A stretch of DNA of 64,000 nt, from contig NC_080572.1 of the NCBI RefSeq assembly GCF_030247185.1, forward strand, positions 213,247,435 to 213,311,434. Reading direction: 5' to 3'. Below are positions 35,119-47,213 of the stretch, piece by piece (position 1 is the stretch's first letter; the number at the start of each line of letters is the position of its first letter). Both the position numbers and the translations under genes were made by a program. The notes under the pieces were generated by a model. It was given only the letters and a program-made list of their open reading frames with translations, ran no database searches and was not told where the DNA came from. This DNA comes from Malaya genurostris (lineage: Eukaryota; Arthropoda; Insecta; Diptera; Culicidae).

Positions 35119-35439
35119 ATGCCTAGTGTCTTTGCAGAATGATTCCTGCTTATAATTTAAAAAAACGGGAAGAGTTTTGGGGCATCAGTCATAAAAGAAT
35201 TCTCGTGAGCTTTCGTCCTTGAACTTTCATATTTTCGTCAAGCAAAAAAATGAAAGAGCTGAATATGAAATCGCTACCGAGTACCGCTTAAAATTTACTA
35301 CATTTTTATTGCTATTCTGGCTCAGAACTAAGGGCTTAGAAATATGATAACTGAATCAACATTGAAATTATATCAGATGGGAAAAAGTAATAAAATGTTG
35401 AATACACTTTACATTGTTGTTATCAAACTTTTGTTTTTT

Positions 35440-36125
35440 CTATTTTATTCGAATTCAAGCCATGTAATTTTCAAATCAAACAATTTTACATGTTCTTGAA
35501 TATTAAATTGTGTGAAATACGACGCTCCATTTATGTGCATCTTATAAGATGTAAAATAACAAGATTTTTTCGAGCTGTGTACATATCTACTCAGAAAAAC
35601 AATTATGGTGACGTAATTCTGCAAACGATAAAACTCATAACTACTTAACGTGTCAAATGACGCAATATTCCATTCACACAGAAATTTATAGGGTCCGAGT
35701 GTAATTTGCATTCGGCTACCAATTGCCGCTATAAGGTACACAGCAAAAATTTATGAAATTGACAGGTGACACAAATCCACATATGACTCAATTCATAAGA
35801 ACGTAATCCGTGAAATGGATAAATTTGACAAGAGTGATATACATATACGTCAAACATACCCCGCCTTTCAAGCAAATATGTAAATTTACATGTTTTAGCG
35901 TTTCAAATTATGTCAGAATGCATTAAATATAAGTTGGATTTACTGTAAAATTGAGTAATTTTTGACGCTCATATATGTCGGTCGCAGAAGACGTAAATTT
36001 ACATAATTTTTTCTAGGTGCATTCCATATGAATCAATTATTCATCAAGATGATTTGTACTTCTGTGACTCAGTCGATTAACTGACGTGTTTTGTGATTTG
36101 ATGTTTCTCGGTTCAAGTAGCGCTG
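35440..36125 (-). mobile_element. tRNA-like MITE family member with flanking modules
   Basis: The order is CCATGTAATTTTCAAATC, TTTTACATGTTCTTGAATAT, GACGCTCCATTTATGTGC, then ATCTTATAAGATGTAAAA. The tRNA-like block on the plus strand follows at 36060-36125 (TGACTCAGTCGATTAACTG, TTCTCGGTTCAAGTAGCGC). The block GGTTCAAGT is a B-box-like sequence. Confidence 0.55.
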
Positions 36126-36145
36126 TAGCTATCGATCTTTGTTTT

Positions 36146-36985
36146 TGCCTTTCTCATATAGAAAGGTTGTGCAATCACTGTGAAAACCGACTTTTGAACC
36201 GAGGCCCGGAGGGCCGAGTGTCATATACCATTCGACTCAGTTCGTCGAGTACGCAAAATGTCTGTGTGTGTATGTGTGTGCGTATGTGCGTATGTGTGTA
36301 TGTAACGTTTTTTTTGCACTAACTTTTCTCGGAGATGGTTGAACCGATTTTTACAAACCTAGATTCAACTGAAAGGTCTTGTGGTCCCATACACAATTCC
36401 TGAATATTATTTGGATCCGACTTCCGGTTCGGGAGTTATGGGGTAAAATGTGCAAAAAATTGTGGAAATAAGTGCACTAACTTTTCTCAGAGATGGCTGA
36501 ACCGATTTTCACAAACTTACGTTCAAATGAAAGGTCTAGAGGTCCCATAAAAAATTCCGGAATATAATTTGGATCCGACTTCCGGTTCGGGAGTTATGGG
36601 GTAAAATGTGAAAAAAAAGAAAATATGTGTTCTAACTTTTCTCATAGATGGCGCGACCGTTTTTCACATACTTAGATTCAAATGAAAGGTCCTGTGGTCC
36701 CATACGCAGTTCCTGAATTTCATGCGGATCCGACTCCCGGATCCGGAAATATAGGGTAAAGTGGGTTAAAAATTGTATACCAACGCTGAAAATGGGAAAA
36801 ACCTTAAAAAAAATTCTAAATCGTCCTCAAATCTTTTCCATTTGATAGTTTTTATCAGTAGACGGTCAAACAAACCGATTTCGGTTATTCTTTTAAGTTC
36901 GCCGAGAATTATTTTGAAGAATACCACAGTATTATATATGATAGTATGATTGATATGAGAAAGGCATCATTACCCCACTAGGTGT
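36146..36985 (+). repeat. GGAACCGG-type dispersed repeat, copy E (most complete)
   Basis: The order is the leading block GCCTTTCTCATATAGAAAGG and CACTGTGAAAACCGAC, then GAGGCCCGGAGGGCCGAG and CATTCGACTCAG. A TG-rich microsatellite follows (36262-36305), then three units of about 155 bp starting near 36317, 36475 and 36629, each with AGATGG, GGTCCCATA and CTTCCGG blocks. It ends ATATGAGAAAGGCATCATT and CACTAGGTGTATTGAAACAG. GCCTTTCTCATAT at the start and ATATGAGAAAGGC near the end are exact inverted repeats. There are no coding frames. This copy is the best reference for the family in the window. Confidence 0.8.
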
Positions 36986-37004
36986 ATTGAAACAGGTTTT
37001 TTTA

Positions 37005-37135
37005 TTCGATTCCAAGCCATGTAATTTTCAAACCACACAATTTTACATGTTCTTGAATATAAATCTCAGTGACATACGACGCTCCAATTATGTGCATCTT
37101 ATGAGATGTAAAATCACAAGATTTTTTCGAACTGT
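37005..37135 (-). mobile_element. tRNA-like MITE family fragment
   Basis: CCAAGCCATGTAATTTTC, TTTTACATGTTCTTGAATAT, GACGCTCCAATTATGTGC and ATCTTATGAGATGTAAAATC lie in the same order as at 35.45-35.56 kb. The tRNA-like part is missing. Confidence 0.6.
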
Positions 37136-37689
37136 GAAGCATCAGGTATTACAACACAATTATTGCATTGTGGTGCAACGGAATCGTCGCAGAATAGGTT
37201 GCAGGTTTGCCGTTTTTTTTATAAGCAGACTCTGCAATTTTGCAGACTTCTTACAGGTTTTTGCCACTTCTATATTCAATGATCCAATTTACAAACATTT
37301 GAAATTACGTTGAACTTTTTGTTTTTGTTTTTTTTTCTCGTCATAATAATAAAATTTAACACTTGCATTGAAGGATTTTTAGTAAGCAGGCGTGAAAATT
37401 TTATCTGGCATCTATGCCAGGTAGTTGGATAGCTATTTTAACCCCTTCGCTGTCTGCTGTACTGTAGTTTACAGCATTTTTATATCAAGCATTAGAGCGA
37501 ATAGAGAAATAAATCGTTTGGAAGATTAAAGGCTCTAGTGACAAGAATTATTTTAAACGATTTATTATTATTTTAGTTGGCTTGACGTAAAGTTTCCATA
37601 ACTAAGTTCAGTTTTGCAATGACTTAATGGAAACATATATTGATGCAGCCAAATGAATGAAAAACTAACAGAAAAGATGATTTATTGGA
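37136..37689. other. Intronic, nothing recognised
   Basis: AT-rich spacer. Confidence 0.4.
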
Positions 37690-37775
37690 AAAAGATATGC
37701 TCAGAGACAGGAGACTTGAACCTGCGTTCTTATGCATTCCGTGCATAAGCGCTACCATTTTGCCACCCTAAGCCT
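37690..37775 (-). repeat. tRNA-like sequence, probably a pseudogene or SINE head
   Basis: On the minus strand, GCTTAGG can pair with TCTGAGC as a seven-base acceptor (two wobbles). TGGCAAAATGGTAGCGC resembles an A box and D arm, TATGC-ACGGAAT-GCATA forms a five-base anticodon-like stem, and GGTTCAAGTCTCC resembles a B box. The loop lacks U33 and the T stem does not close properly, so I do not call it a functional tRNA. Confidence 0.4.
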
Positions 37776-39480
37776 TTTGATATACACTCTAAAACGCTGT
37801 CAGACATTGTAAAAGAACTATTTGTTTGTTCACTAAAAGCATCAACAAGTTTGTATCGGTCAAAGACAACTGATTTTTTTAGAATAGACAATTCACATTT
37901 TTTTAGTATGGTTTATTTTTATAGTTAACATTGATAATGTTTCGAGTGAAGCACGAAGTTTTGAAGACAAAGACGTCGATTAATTCAAAGCATCATTGTA
38001 TAATTATTCAGGTTATATAACATTAAACGGTCAATTTAAATAAAACATATTTCTAGTTTGTGTTCTCGAAGACGTTGAATCGATACCAATAACAATTTCA
38101 CTATCTTTGCGGCATTTTGTCGCTATTTGTTGCATCGCAATCTTTGTTAACCGCCAGTGAAAATTACAATATGATCTGAAATGTCGGGAAGCTAAGTAAA
38201 CAACTAGCTTCAAATGCCTCAAATTGTATCCGGAGATGCATACAAGGTGTAATGCAAAGGAAAAACATTCTTTACAGAAGAATAATCATTTCATTGAGCT
38301 CCAGGGTTTAATTGAAAATTTGCGGCAATTAATTTCCGTTCAATTTCCATGGCGAACCATTCGTAAAATTTCTCATTTCTTTCTTATACCCAGTGGCAGT
38401 CGACCGGTAAGAATCGATCTACACATCGGGAATTTAATCAACGGCTTTTGCACGGTATATTAAACGTGGAACATTTTCGCTGCAAGCTTTCTACTGCCAT
38501 GAACAAAATCGAGACATCGAAGAAGACAGCAATTTTGCCGTAACATTTCCTACTGTCGATTTTACCCTTTCACCAAGTAAATACTAATTAACTACTTTGG
38601 TATTTCTGGAATCTGACTGAAGCTGGAAGAACAATCTTAATGAAATAGTGACAGTAAATTGTTTCTAAATGAAATATCTTTCAATCCTCATTTTCATGTT
38701 ATTCGAACTAAGACCCAAACGTAGTACTTCGATCCATACAGACAGTCACGTACCAAAGGGGGGGGGGGGGGGGGGGTTAGGCAAAATCAGGAAGAGAAAC
38801 GAAAAAAAGTTTGAGAAATATTATGGGGCTGCTGATCCTCTAGATTACACCGTGAGATAGAGGTTTTGAGAGTTACGTGATGGTCAAAACTAGAGCATAA
38901 AATTGTCACGCATTCTCAATGAAAGAATCCAATCCAACAGCCTCATTTTCAATATTTTACTGTCGCATTCGACACCAGATCAAACGAAGAGAGACAAAGC
39001 ATTTTCGTTTCTCATTGACAAAATGAGAGAGAATAATTACTAACGTCATCATTTCCTCTATGACAAGACGTAACCAAACTAACGTCTTCAGGGAGCATCA
39101 GCAGAATTTCATTGATGTATTGAAAATCTCCGACGCTTGGCTATAAATAGTGACTAAAATATGACAAATCGAAGTAATTACATCCCAGAACCTTTTTGGA
39201 AATCAAAACTACTACAAATTCGAGCACCATCAGATAAAAGCTTTTGTGAAACCTTTTTCTGTCATTTTCGATTCTCACAACTTCGGTTGAATATCGACAC
39301 TTCATACTATGGGATTTTCACTGAAAACTGCAAATGACTGAAAGGGCAAATGAAAGAAAAAAAAACAATTTTGAAACTACTCTCCCGCTTATTGACTGGA
39401 CATGGATTCCGTTCTCATAGTTTGCAAGCGAGGTTGAAAGTAATTTCTCATCATTTTCGTCAATTGAAAATGACTTTTAT
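37776..39480. other. Intronic, one poly-G run, otherwise nothing recognised
   Basis: About 1.7 kb. A run of 19 G lies at 38758-38776. Open frames such as 38224-38463 show no motif. Confidence 0.4.
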
Positions 39481-39482
39481 TA

Positions 39483-40655
39483 CACGGAACGACCGAAATT
39501 AGCTCTGCGCCTAATTCGTATTACTGTTTTTGAATTAGTTGATTTTAACAACAAAATTTCCAAAATAACTATAAAATTAGTTAAAATTTAGAATTTACTG
39601 TGCTGAAAAAAACTCTTATTTTTAGAGAAAGTGATTAGTTGGAGAATATTCTGGACACAAACCAGCAATATTTCAATCCAACACGAAATTCTCATTGACA
39701 ACTAATTTCGTTATTAAAATCAGAAACTTTGATTCTATTTATCTATCACCGTCATTACTGAAGGACAGCAGTGTCAAAGCAAAACAAACCATTAAAAAGC
39801 TAAAAGGGACCGTCTTGTTGAAACTGCTCGCAAATTGTTTAGATGTTTTTTGCATGTGTTACGATATCCCTATATAATTTTCTAAACCGATATGTAAAAA
39901 TGACGTAAACTGTTAGTGGAAAGTGTATTTATTCAGAATTTGTGCGCAGTTAAAGCGATTGTGGGTAATAATGTTTTAACGCGAAACAGTGAAGTGAGTT
40001 TCGAATGTTGCACTCTAATTGTACACGTCAAATGATGTTTTTTTTGTATCTTCTCATTCCGGGCTACGCCGTCCGGTGTACTACTTGTATTCGGTTTTTG
40101 TTTGCCGAGTGCTCAAAGTTTTCAGTGAGAGAGTCGATTTCGCGAAGTCGAATGAAGAAAACAGCGATTTAGAAGTAAAATTTTCAAAAAGAAGTTTATG
40201 TTTCGCTTATGTCTTTTTCTCCAATACAACATCGTATTTATACCTGCAAATATAGAAAAGATAACCGCGACTGAAATTTTTTTCGGTAGTAGTGTGCCAT
40301 CTAGTGGCTAGTAGTCGTTATGGTGTTAACGAGCGCCATATAGCTGCTAATTGCAGAAACCAATTCAACCATTTATGTTGGTTGAAAACAACGTTTTATT
40401 TCTCTAACTCAACTAAAAAATTAGTTGAATGGATATGAAGCGTGCCTTAGCTAAGAAATGACAGCACGTTTAATTGGTGAATTCAACTAAAAAAATAGCC
40501 ATTTCAACAAATATTTTATTATTATTAAGAAAATTAGAATTAAAAAATCTAAATTAGCAAAAGTAAGATTTTTTTAGTTGTCTCAAAAAATAACTAACTA
40601 AAATCAGAAAATCAACTAATTTTTTCGCCAAAATGCTAATTTCGGTCTTTCCGTG
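39483..40655. mobile_element. 1.17-kb TA-flanked element with short inverted ends
   Basis: TA flanks both ends (39481-39482 and 40656-40657). Ends are CACGGAACGACCGAAATTAG and, inverted, CACGGAAAGACCGAAATTAG with one mismatch. The interior has several imperfect CAACTAAAAAATTAGTTG palindromes and no transposase motif. It is a non-autonomous element, probably Tc1/mariner-type by its TA duplication. Confidence 0.8.
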
Positions 40656-40872
40656 TAGCTCTGGTCAAAATTCCTCTGCCAATAAGACCCTACGAAGCAG
40701 AACAGAGTCAAAACCACATAAAATGAAGGATGAAACCAGGGTAAAATAAATGATAATAATAATAATAATACATAAAATAGTAGTTTAATTTTTGAAGCTA
40801 TTTGCGTTATGAAATTTTTTTAGGTCTATTTGAGTCAACGCCTGAGTAAAGGTATTATGGATTAATTTGTTC

Positions 40873-40908
40873 CGATTATAGAGGTTTTAACCTAAGGGTC
40901 ATTCATGG
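40873..40908 (-). mobile_element. SINE fragment
   Basis: ATAGAGGTTTTAACCTAAGG followed by GTCATTCA matches the reverse complement of the SINE body at 3790-3815. It is a short decayed piece. Confidence 0.5.
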
Positions 40909-40989
40909 GAAGCGTTACGTTGAGTTCAAGAAGCTAGAATGCAGGATTACAAGTCATATGAGTTATTTTATGGAAATTATGAATGTTAA

Positions 40990-41770
40990 GGGTTAGATTC
41001 TTGCGGTAAACGAATTACGATGCGTTACGTTTAAGAAAGTTTTATGTGTTTTGAAGTGTTATATACGTCGCTCTTCTGTAAGTTATAGACGTTATGAAGC
41101 GTTACATGAGTTACTTTTTTGTAATTTATAGGCGTTACGAAGCGTTACATGCGTTACTTTTATGTAAGTTAAAGGCGTTACGAATCGTTATATGCGTTAC
41201 TTTTTTGTAAGTTACAGACGTTACGAAGCGTTGCTTTTTAGTAAGTTAGAGGCGTTACGAAGCATTACATGCGTTACTTTTTCTGTAAGTTATAGGCGTT
41301 ACGAAGCGTTACATGAGTTACTTTTCAGTAAGTTTTAGGCGTTAGGGAGCATTACGAAGTGTTACATTTTTGTAAGTTATAAGTGTTACGAAGCGTTACA
41401 TGCGTTAATTTTTTTAAGTTAGAGATGTTACGAGGCGTGAATTGTTGTGAGTTATACCGTCACGAAGCGTTACGAAACGTTACGTAGTGTTGCTCGTTTG
41501 TAAGTTACAAGCGTTACATGCGTTACTTTTTATAATTTTGCGGCGTTGCGAAGCGAAACATGCGTTACTTTTTGTGAGCTATAGACGTTACAAAGCTTTA
41601 CATCCGTTACTGTTTTGTGAGTTATAGACGCTACGAAAAGTAACAAGCGTTACTCGTTTGTAAGTTACAAACGTTACATGCTTTACTTTTTAGTAAGTGG
41701 TAGGAACACCGAGAATTAGGTACATAAGTAATCTTCAGTAGCATTAGTTTTTTTATCTGAGATCCCCTCC
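40990..41770 (-). repeat. CGTTAC minisatellite element, copy 2 (inverted relative to 29.1 kb)
   Basis: About fifteen units of GGCGTTACGAAGCGTTACAT with GCGTTACTTTTTTGTAAGT, 40-50 bp each, run from about 41030 to 41700. The terminal block CACCGAGAATTAGGTAC, TAAGTAATCTTCAG and ATCTGAGATCCCCTCC is the reverse complement of the block at 29132-29210. Confidence 0.75.
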
Positions 41771-42199
41771 CGAAACGAAATCCTGGCTACGGGCCTGCGT
41801 ACAGAGCGCCACAATATTTATGTTTTCACACATCATTCAGTTCGAAGAAGACGGCAATCAGCGATTCTTTCGATGAAGTTATCATTGCTGATTGTGCTGT
41901 TGTTTTTTGACGTAAGACTACACCTTTGTTAACTACAATTGTTTGGGTGCATTTTCGAAAATTCCACCATGCGAGAGTGTGAAGAACTTATTCCAGTTTG
42001 TGAAAATCGGACGCCCCATCTTTGAGAAAAGTTAGAACACATATTTTCATTTTCTTTGCCCATTTTACCCTATAACTCCGGAACCGGAAGTCGGATTCAA
42101 ATAATATTCAGGGATTTTGTATGAGACCACAACACGTTTCATTTGAATCTATGTTTGTGAAAATACTTTTGCCTTCATTTATTTTTCTACACCGGAACC
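41771..42199 (-). repeat. GGAACCGG-type repeat, partial copy
   Basis: A single well preserved unit lies at about 41990-42170 (TGTGAAAATCGGACGCCCC, TTACCCTATAACTCCGGAAC, CGGAAGTCGGATTC). The left 190 bp is unassigned. Confidence 0.6.
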
Positions 42200-42809
42200 A
42201 AAATTCTGGACAAGGGTTCCGAAACTGAAACTGTGTTCAAAAACTAAATACAAAATATGGAACAGACTTCAAATCCTGTTTCAAATTTCTGATTTGAAAT
42301 GCAGATAGAGAATTCAGTTCATGGATGTGGTTCTAGATCCATGATATCGAATAAAGGAACTGAATTGAGTTCCAAAATCTAGTTCCAGAATCCGAGTTCC
42401 AAATTTAGTTACAGCATACAAGTTCTGAATTTTGTAACTGAATTTAGAAATTAAATTATGAAACGGATTTCAGGAATTCAGGTTCAGAAGTCAGTTCTAA
42501 AATTCAGATTCGTTGAACAGAGGAGAGAAATAGAATCGGCTCAACAAGGTTTTAGGAATCAACAGACGCGAAGGGAATCGAGGGAGCCTCGATCCAAAAT
42601 TCATATCCTGAATTTTGTTCATGAATTCTGAAATTGAACTCCTAGATCAGAGTTCTGGTTAAAAATAATCGAATATAAATTTAGGAGCTAAATTCAGTCC
42701 CTTATTATAGTCAAGAAACCAGTTCCTGAATTAGGATTCAGTTCCATAGTCATAGTTTTATTCTGATTTCTGTAATTGAATACAGAAACAAAGTACTAAA
42801 CCTGAAATT
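42200..42809. repeat. Degenerate AATTCAG minisatellite, left part
   Basis: Loose 20-30-bp repetition of GAATTCAGTTC, CCAGAATCCGAGTTCC and GGTTCAGAAGTCAGTTC over 600 bp, with an unrelated insert at about 42510-42595. It continues beyond the LINE at 47214-47290, so the LINE inserted into it. Confidence 0.7.
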
Positions 42810-42951
42810 AAGTTGGAGCAGTCACAAAGAGTGATATTAGAGTGACTAAGTGATACAAAGAGTGATATTAGAGTGACTAAGAAATTAATCAGCCTAACTA
42901 ATCAGCTAACTATTCAAACAACTATTATTCAAAATTCCATTCATTTCAAAA

Positions 42952-44333
42952 ATGCCTGCGTCCAATCGGAAAGGCAACAAGCCTAAGGCTAAAAATAATT
43001 CAATACGGAATAAATCACAATCCGTTATTCAACATTTTTCTAATAACATTCACGATCTTATAGAATCTGAATGTAAAAATAAAAGACAACGGACGGATTT
43101 CCCTTCCGTTGATCCTATGCCGTCTAACAATATTTACGAGATTCTTCCTGAATCCGATTGTAGCGACATAGAAGAAAATTCTTCAAAAATTCCCAAAATG
43201 GACGCTTGTCGTTCTGGGAAGAAACAACAATCTATGCCACCAGTGACGGTGATGATTTCCGACTTCAAAGCATTCCGTACTGAGCTTTCTACTTTTCTCC
43301 CGGAAGTAAAAGTCTCATTTCAAATCGGACGAAGAGGAGAATGTCGAGTCTTGGTGGATGGATTGGAAGATTACGAACGTCTTATTCGATATTTGTCCGA
43401 GAAACTTCATAAATTTTATTCATATGATATAAAATCAGACAGACCCTTCAAAGCTGTCTTGAAAGGATTATCAAATGATCAAAGTATTGATGAAATTAAA
43501 AATGAACTAAAAGAATTGCTTGGTTTTGCCCCTTCCCAAGTAATACTTATGAAAAAAAAGAGCGAATGGTACTTCTAAACCACGCTCTGGAATTTCCCAT
43601 GAACTTTACCTAATACACTTCAATCGAAGTGATGTAAACAATTTGAAAACTTTAGAAAAAGTGCGTTTCATTTCCCACATTAAAATTCATTGGGAACATT
43701 ATAAACGGCATAATCGTATTGCAAACTTAACGCAATGTCGTCGTTGCCAAGGCTTCGGTCATGGAACCAAAAATTGTCATATGGATATACGGTGTTTGAA
43801 TTGTGGTAAATCGCATTCGAAAGACGTTTGTCCAATGAATGAATCCACTGATAAATTTTCATGTTCAAATTGCAATGGAAATCATAAATCCAATTATTTG
43901 AAATGTCCTGTCAGGGAAAAAATTCAAATCAACGACCTTAAATTTACAGAACATACCTGAAAATCAAAAAACCGTTACAAATGCCACGCCTAATTCTTCT
44001 AAGGCACTGATTTCTTCGAATTTAAAACAAAAAACAGGTACGCCTGCCAATTCGTCTTCTAACGAAAAGAATTTATTAATAGGTAGACCGGCCAAATCAT
44101 CTTTTTCTAATGGCAGTCTACCTACAAATATTCCTTCAATGCCATTCGCTTCTTTAAATGAAGTCGATTTAGGCGATATAACTGAACATAAAATGATCTA
44201 CCTACAAGATCAACTTTTTCAAATGATCATCCAAATGAATTCGACTTCATCACTTTTTGAAGCATTTCAAATCGGATGGAAATTTGCAAATAATATTATA
44301 ATGAATTTAAAATTTAACAGTGATGTTAAATAA
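42952..44333 (+). pseudogene. LINE ORF1 (gag-like nucleic-acid-binding protein), two frameshifts
   Basis: It starts at ATG 42952 (MPASNRKGNKPKAK). A basic, disordered head is followed by a PRE_C2HC-type block (about residues 165-205, FKAVLKGLSNDQSIDEIKNE). The frame breaks near the A-rich run at 43551-43562. In the next frame come three zinc knuckles: CRRCQGFGHGTKNC (CX2CX4HX4C), CLNCGKSHSKDVC and CSNCNGNHKSNYLKC. The frame breaks again near 43945 and ends at TAA 44331-44333. Such proteins coat LINE RNA. The product here would be truncated after 208 residues, before the knuckles. Confidence 0.85.
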
Positions 44334-46974
44334 TTATTTGAATATTTTAAATTGGAATGCTCGATCTTTGAAATCGAGTGAAGATGAATTTTATAATTTT
44401 CTCAAAGTTCACAAAATTCATATTGCCATTGTGACAGAAACTTTTCTTAAACCAAATGTAAAATTGAAAAGTAATCCACATTATGTGGTTCATCGATTTG
44501 ACAGGTTTACTGGAATGGGTGGTGGAGTTGCCATTTTTGTCCAACGGCAAATTTAACATCGAATTTTACCTTCTTTCAATACTAAAGTTATTGAAAGCTT
44601 GGGAATCGAAGTTGAAACCATTCATGGAATTTATTTCATCGCTGGAGCATATTTGCCATTCCAATGCACCGGCGAACAATTAAATTTCTTTAAAGGCGAT
44701 TTGCAAAAACTCACAAGATATCGATCGAAATTTTTCGTAATAGGGGACTTAAATGCTAAGCATGTCCAGTGGAATTGTAGGCAAAATAACAGTAATGGTA
44801 AAATACTTCATAATCAACTCTCAGCTGGTTACTTCACAGTTCTTCATCCCAGTAATCCTACTTGTTTCTCTTCCGTGAAAAACCCGTCTACAATTGATCT
44901 GGTTCTAACGGATCAAAGTCACATTTGTAGTGAACCGATTACACATGCTGACTTTGACTCAGATCATCTTCCTGTAACATTCAGACTTTCCAACGAAGCT
45001 AAAATTAATCCTATTAGTTCTATATTCAACTATCATAGAGCTAATTGGTTGGATTACAGATCTCACATTGAAAATCATGTGGATCATGAAACTATTTTAG
45101 AAAATTCTGCGGACATCGACACAGCAATTGATAATTTGAATCATTACATTATCGAAGCTAGAAATCTTTCAGTTCCCAAAGCTTAAACTAAATTAAATTC
45201 TCCTATCATCGATGACAATCTTCAACTGCTCATTCGGTTGAAGAATGTTCGTCGACGACAATATCAACGTTCTCGTGATCCTGCTATGAAAAACATAGTT
45301 AAGGATTTACAAAAAGAAATTAAACATAGATTTACTCTTTTGCGAAATGAAAATTTCGCTAATGAAGTTGAAAAAATTAAACCATATTCTAAACCTTTCT
45401 GGAAACTTTCTAAGGTTCTTAAGAAACCTCAGAAACCAATTCCTGCTCTCAAGGAAGGAAATCAAATACTTCTTACAAATGGCGAAAAAGCTCAAAAACT
45501 TGCTCAGCAGTTTGAGAGTGTACACAATTTTAATTTGAACGTTGTGAGTCCTATTGAAAATGAAGTCTCACTGATATATGAGCATATTTCAACCCAAGTG
45601 TTATCACACGATGACATTATTGAGACGAATTTTGACGAAATTAAATCAATTATTAGGAAACTCAAAAACATGAAGGCTCCTGGTAATGATGGAATTTTTA
45701 ATATTCTTATTAAAAATCTTCCCGATGTTGCCTTGAGACTCCTGGTTAAAATTTTCAACAAGTGTTTTTCATTAGCTTACTTCCCAAAAAGATGGAAGAA
45801 CGCAAAAGTAATTCCTATCCTGAAACCAGATAAAAATCCAGCAGAAACATCAAGTTATCGACCAATTAGCTCACTTTCTTCTATCAGTAAACTTTTTGAA
45901 AAAAATATCTTGTTGAGAATGATGTCTGATATAAATGAGAATTCAATTTTTTTACCAGAGCAGTTTGGATTTCGTCATGAACACTCAACTACTCATCAAC
46001 TTGTAAGAGTTACGAACATGGTGAAAGCAAATAAATCTTCTGGGTTATCAACTGGAGTTGCTCTTCTAGACATAGAAAAAGCATTCGACAGTGTTTGGCA
46101 CAAAGGATTAATAGCAAAAATGTCTGATTTCCAGTTTCCTATTTATTTGATCAAAATGATTCAAAATTATTTAACTGATCGTACTCTTCAGGTTAGCTAT
46201 CAGAATAGTAAATCTGAATTGCTACCCGTACGAGCCGGTGTTCCGCAGGGTTCGAGCGTAGCTCCAATCTTGTATAATATTTTCCCTTCTGATCTTCCAA
46301 ATCTACCCGTTGGTTGTCAGAAATCGCTATTCTGTGACGACACAAGTCTGTTTGCCACAGGTAGAAATCTAAGAGTGATCTGCAGTCGCCTACAAAGAAG
46401 TTTAAATATTTTCAGTGATTATCTGTCTAAATGGAAAATTAAACCAAATGCAGCAAAAACGCAATTAATTATCTTTCCTCATAAGCCAAGAGCTTCTTTT
46501 CTTAAACCAAACAATAATCACATTCTCATATTGAATGGCTTGGAATTGACATGGTCTGATCAAGCTAAATACTTAGGTTTAACGTATGACAAAAAACTCA
46601 CTTTCAAGGATCACATTGAAGGAATCCAGGCAAAGTGTAATAAATATATTAAATGTTTATATCCTCTTATAAACAGAAATTCTAAGCTCTGTCTAAAAAA
46701 CAAGTTGTTAATTTATAAACAAATTTTCAGACCAGCCATGCTTTATGCAGTACCAATTTGGTCAAGTTGTTGTTCCACCAGGAAGAAAACGCTTCAAAGG
46801 ATTCAGAATAAAATTCTGAAAATGATTTTGAAGCGTCCTCCCTGGTTTAGTACAAATGAGTTACACAGACTCACAAATATAGAACCATTAGATGTAATGT
46901 CACATAATATTATAAGCAAATTCCGACAAAAATCGATGCAATCTTCAATTGAATCGATTCGCTCTCTGTATTAG
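44323..46974 (+). pseudogene. LINE ORF2 (AP endonuclease plus reverse transcriptase), two nonsense codons
   Basis: A single frame of 884 codons holds the whole gene, broken only by TAA at 44554-44556 and TAA at 45184-45186. Endonuclease motifs: LNWNARSL, VTETFL, GDLNAKH and SDHLPV. Reverse transcriptase motifs in order: APGNDGIFN, SYRPISSLSSISKLFEK, LLDIEKAFDSVWH (motif A Asp), AGVPQGSSVAP (motif B) and FCDDTSLFA (motif C). The usual motif C is (F/Y)ADD, and the Ala-to-Cys change here is unusual. The C-terminal part has WSDQAKYLGLTYD and a tail of about 130 residues. The enzyme would nick DNA and prime reverse transcription if intact. Confidence 0.9.
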
Positions 46975-47213
46975 TTAGTAAGTTAGTATATAAGTTCCTT
47001 TTCCCCATTACACAGTAGGTTTACAAGTAGGTTTAGAATTTTCCCTACACAAAAATCTCAGAATTGCGGAAGCAAATAATGTCCTCATGGTAATAACCAA
47101 ATCATATATATAATAGGGCTGAAAAGTCACCACTTGTGGCTGAACACCCAATTTAAATCTTAATAATTTAATTTTAACTCATATTCCAACAAATAGTTAT
47201 TTAAAAAAAAAAA

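Larger units (their letters stand above)
42822..47213 (+). mobile_element. Jockey-clade LINE (Juan-like), almost full length, defective
   Basis: It is flanked by a 12-bp target-site duplication, AAGTTGGAGCAG (42810-42821 and 47214-47225), and ends in a poly-A tail. The 5' UTR opens with two tandem copies of a 29-31-bp block (ACAAAGAGTGATATTAGAG at 42824 and 42855), possibly internal promoter repeats. ORF1 and ORF2 overlap by 11 bases at ATGTTAAATAA (44323-44333). The layout and protein motifs fit the jockey clade, whose mosquito members include Juan. ORF1 carries two frameshifts and ORF2 two nonsense codons, so it is inactive, but it must have been mobile not long ago given its completeness. 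Confidence 0.9.

Noticed and set aside
37690..37775. Functional tRNA gene on the minus strand
   Set aside because: Acceptor pairing is plausible, but the anticodon loop lacks U33 and the T arm does not close.
38758..38776. Poly-G run as a structured regulatory element
   Set aside because: A single homopolymer is more likely a repeat-associated slippage tract or an assembly-length uncertainty.
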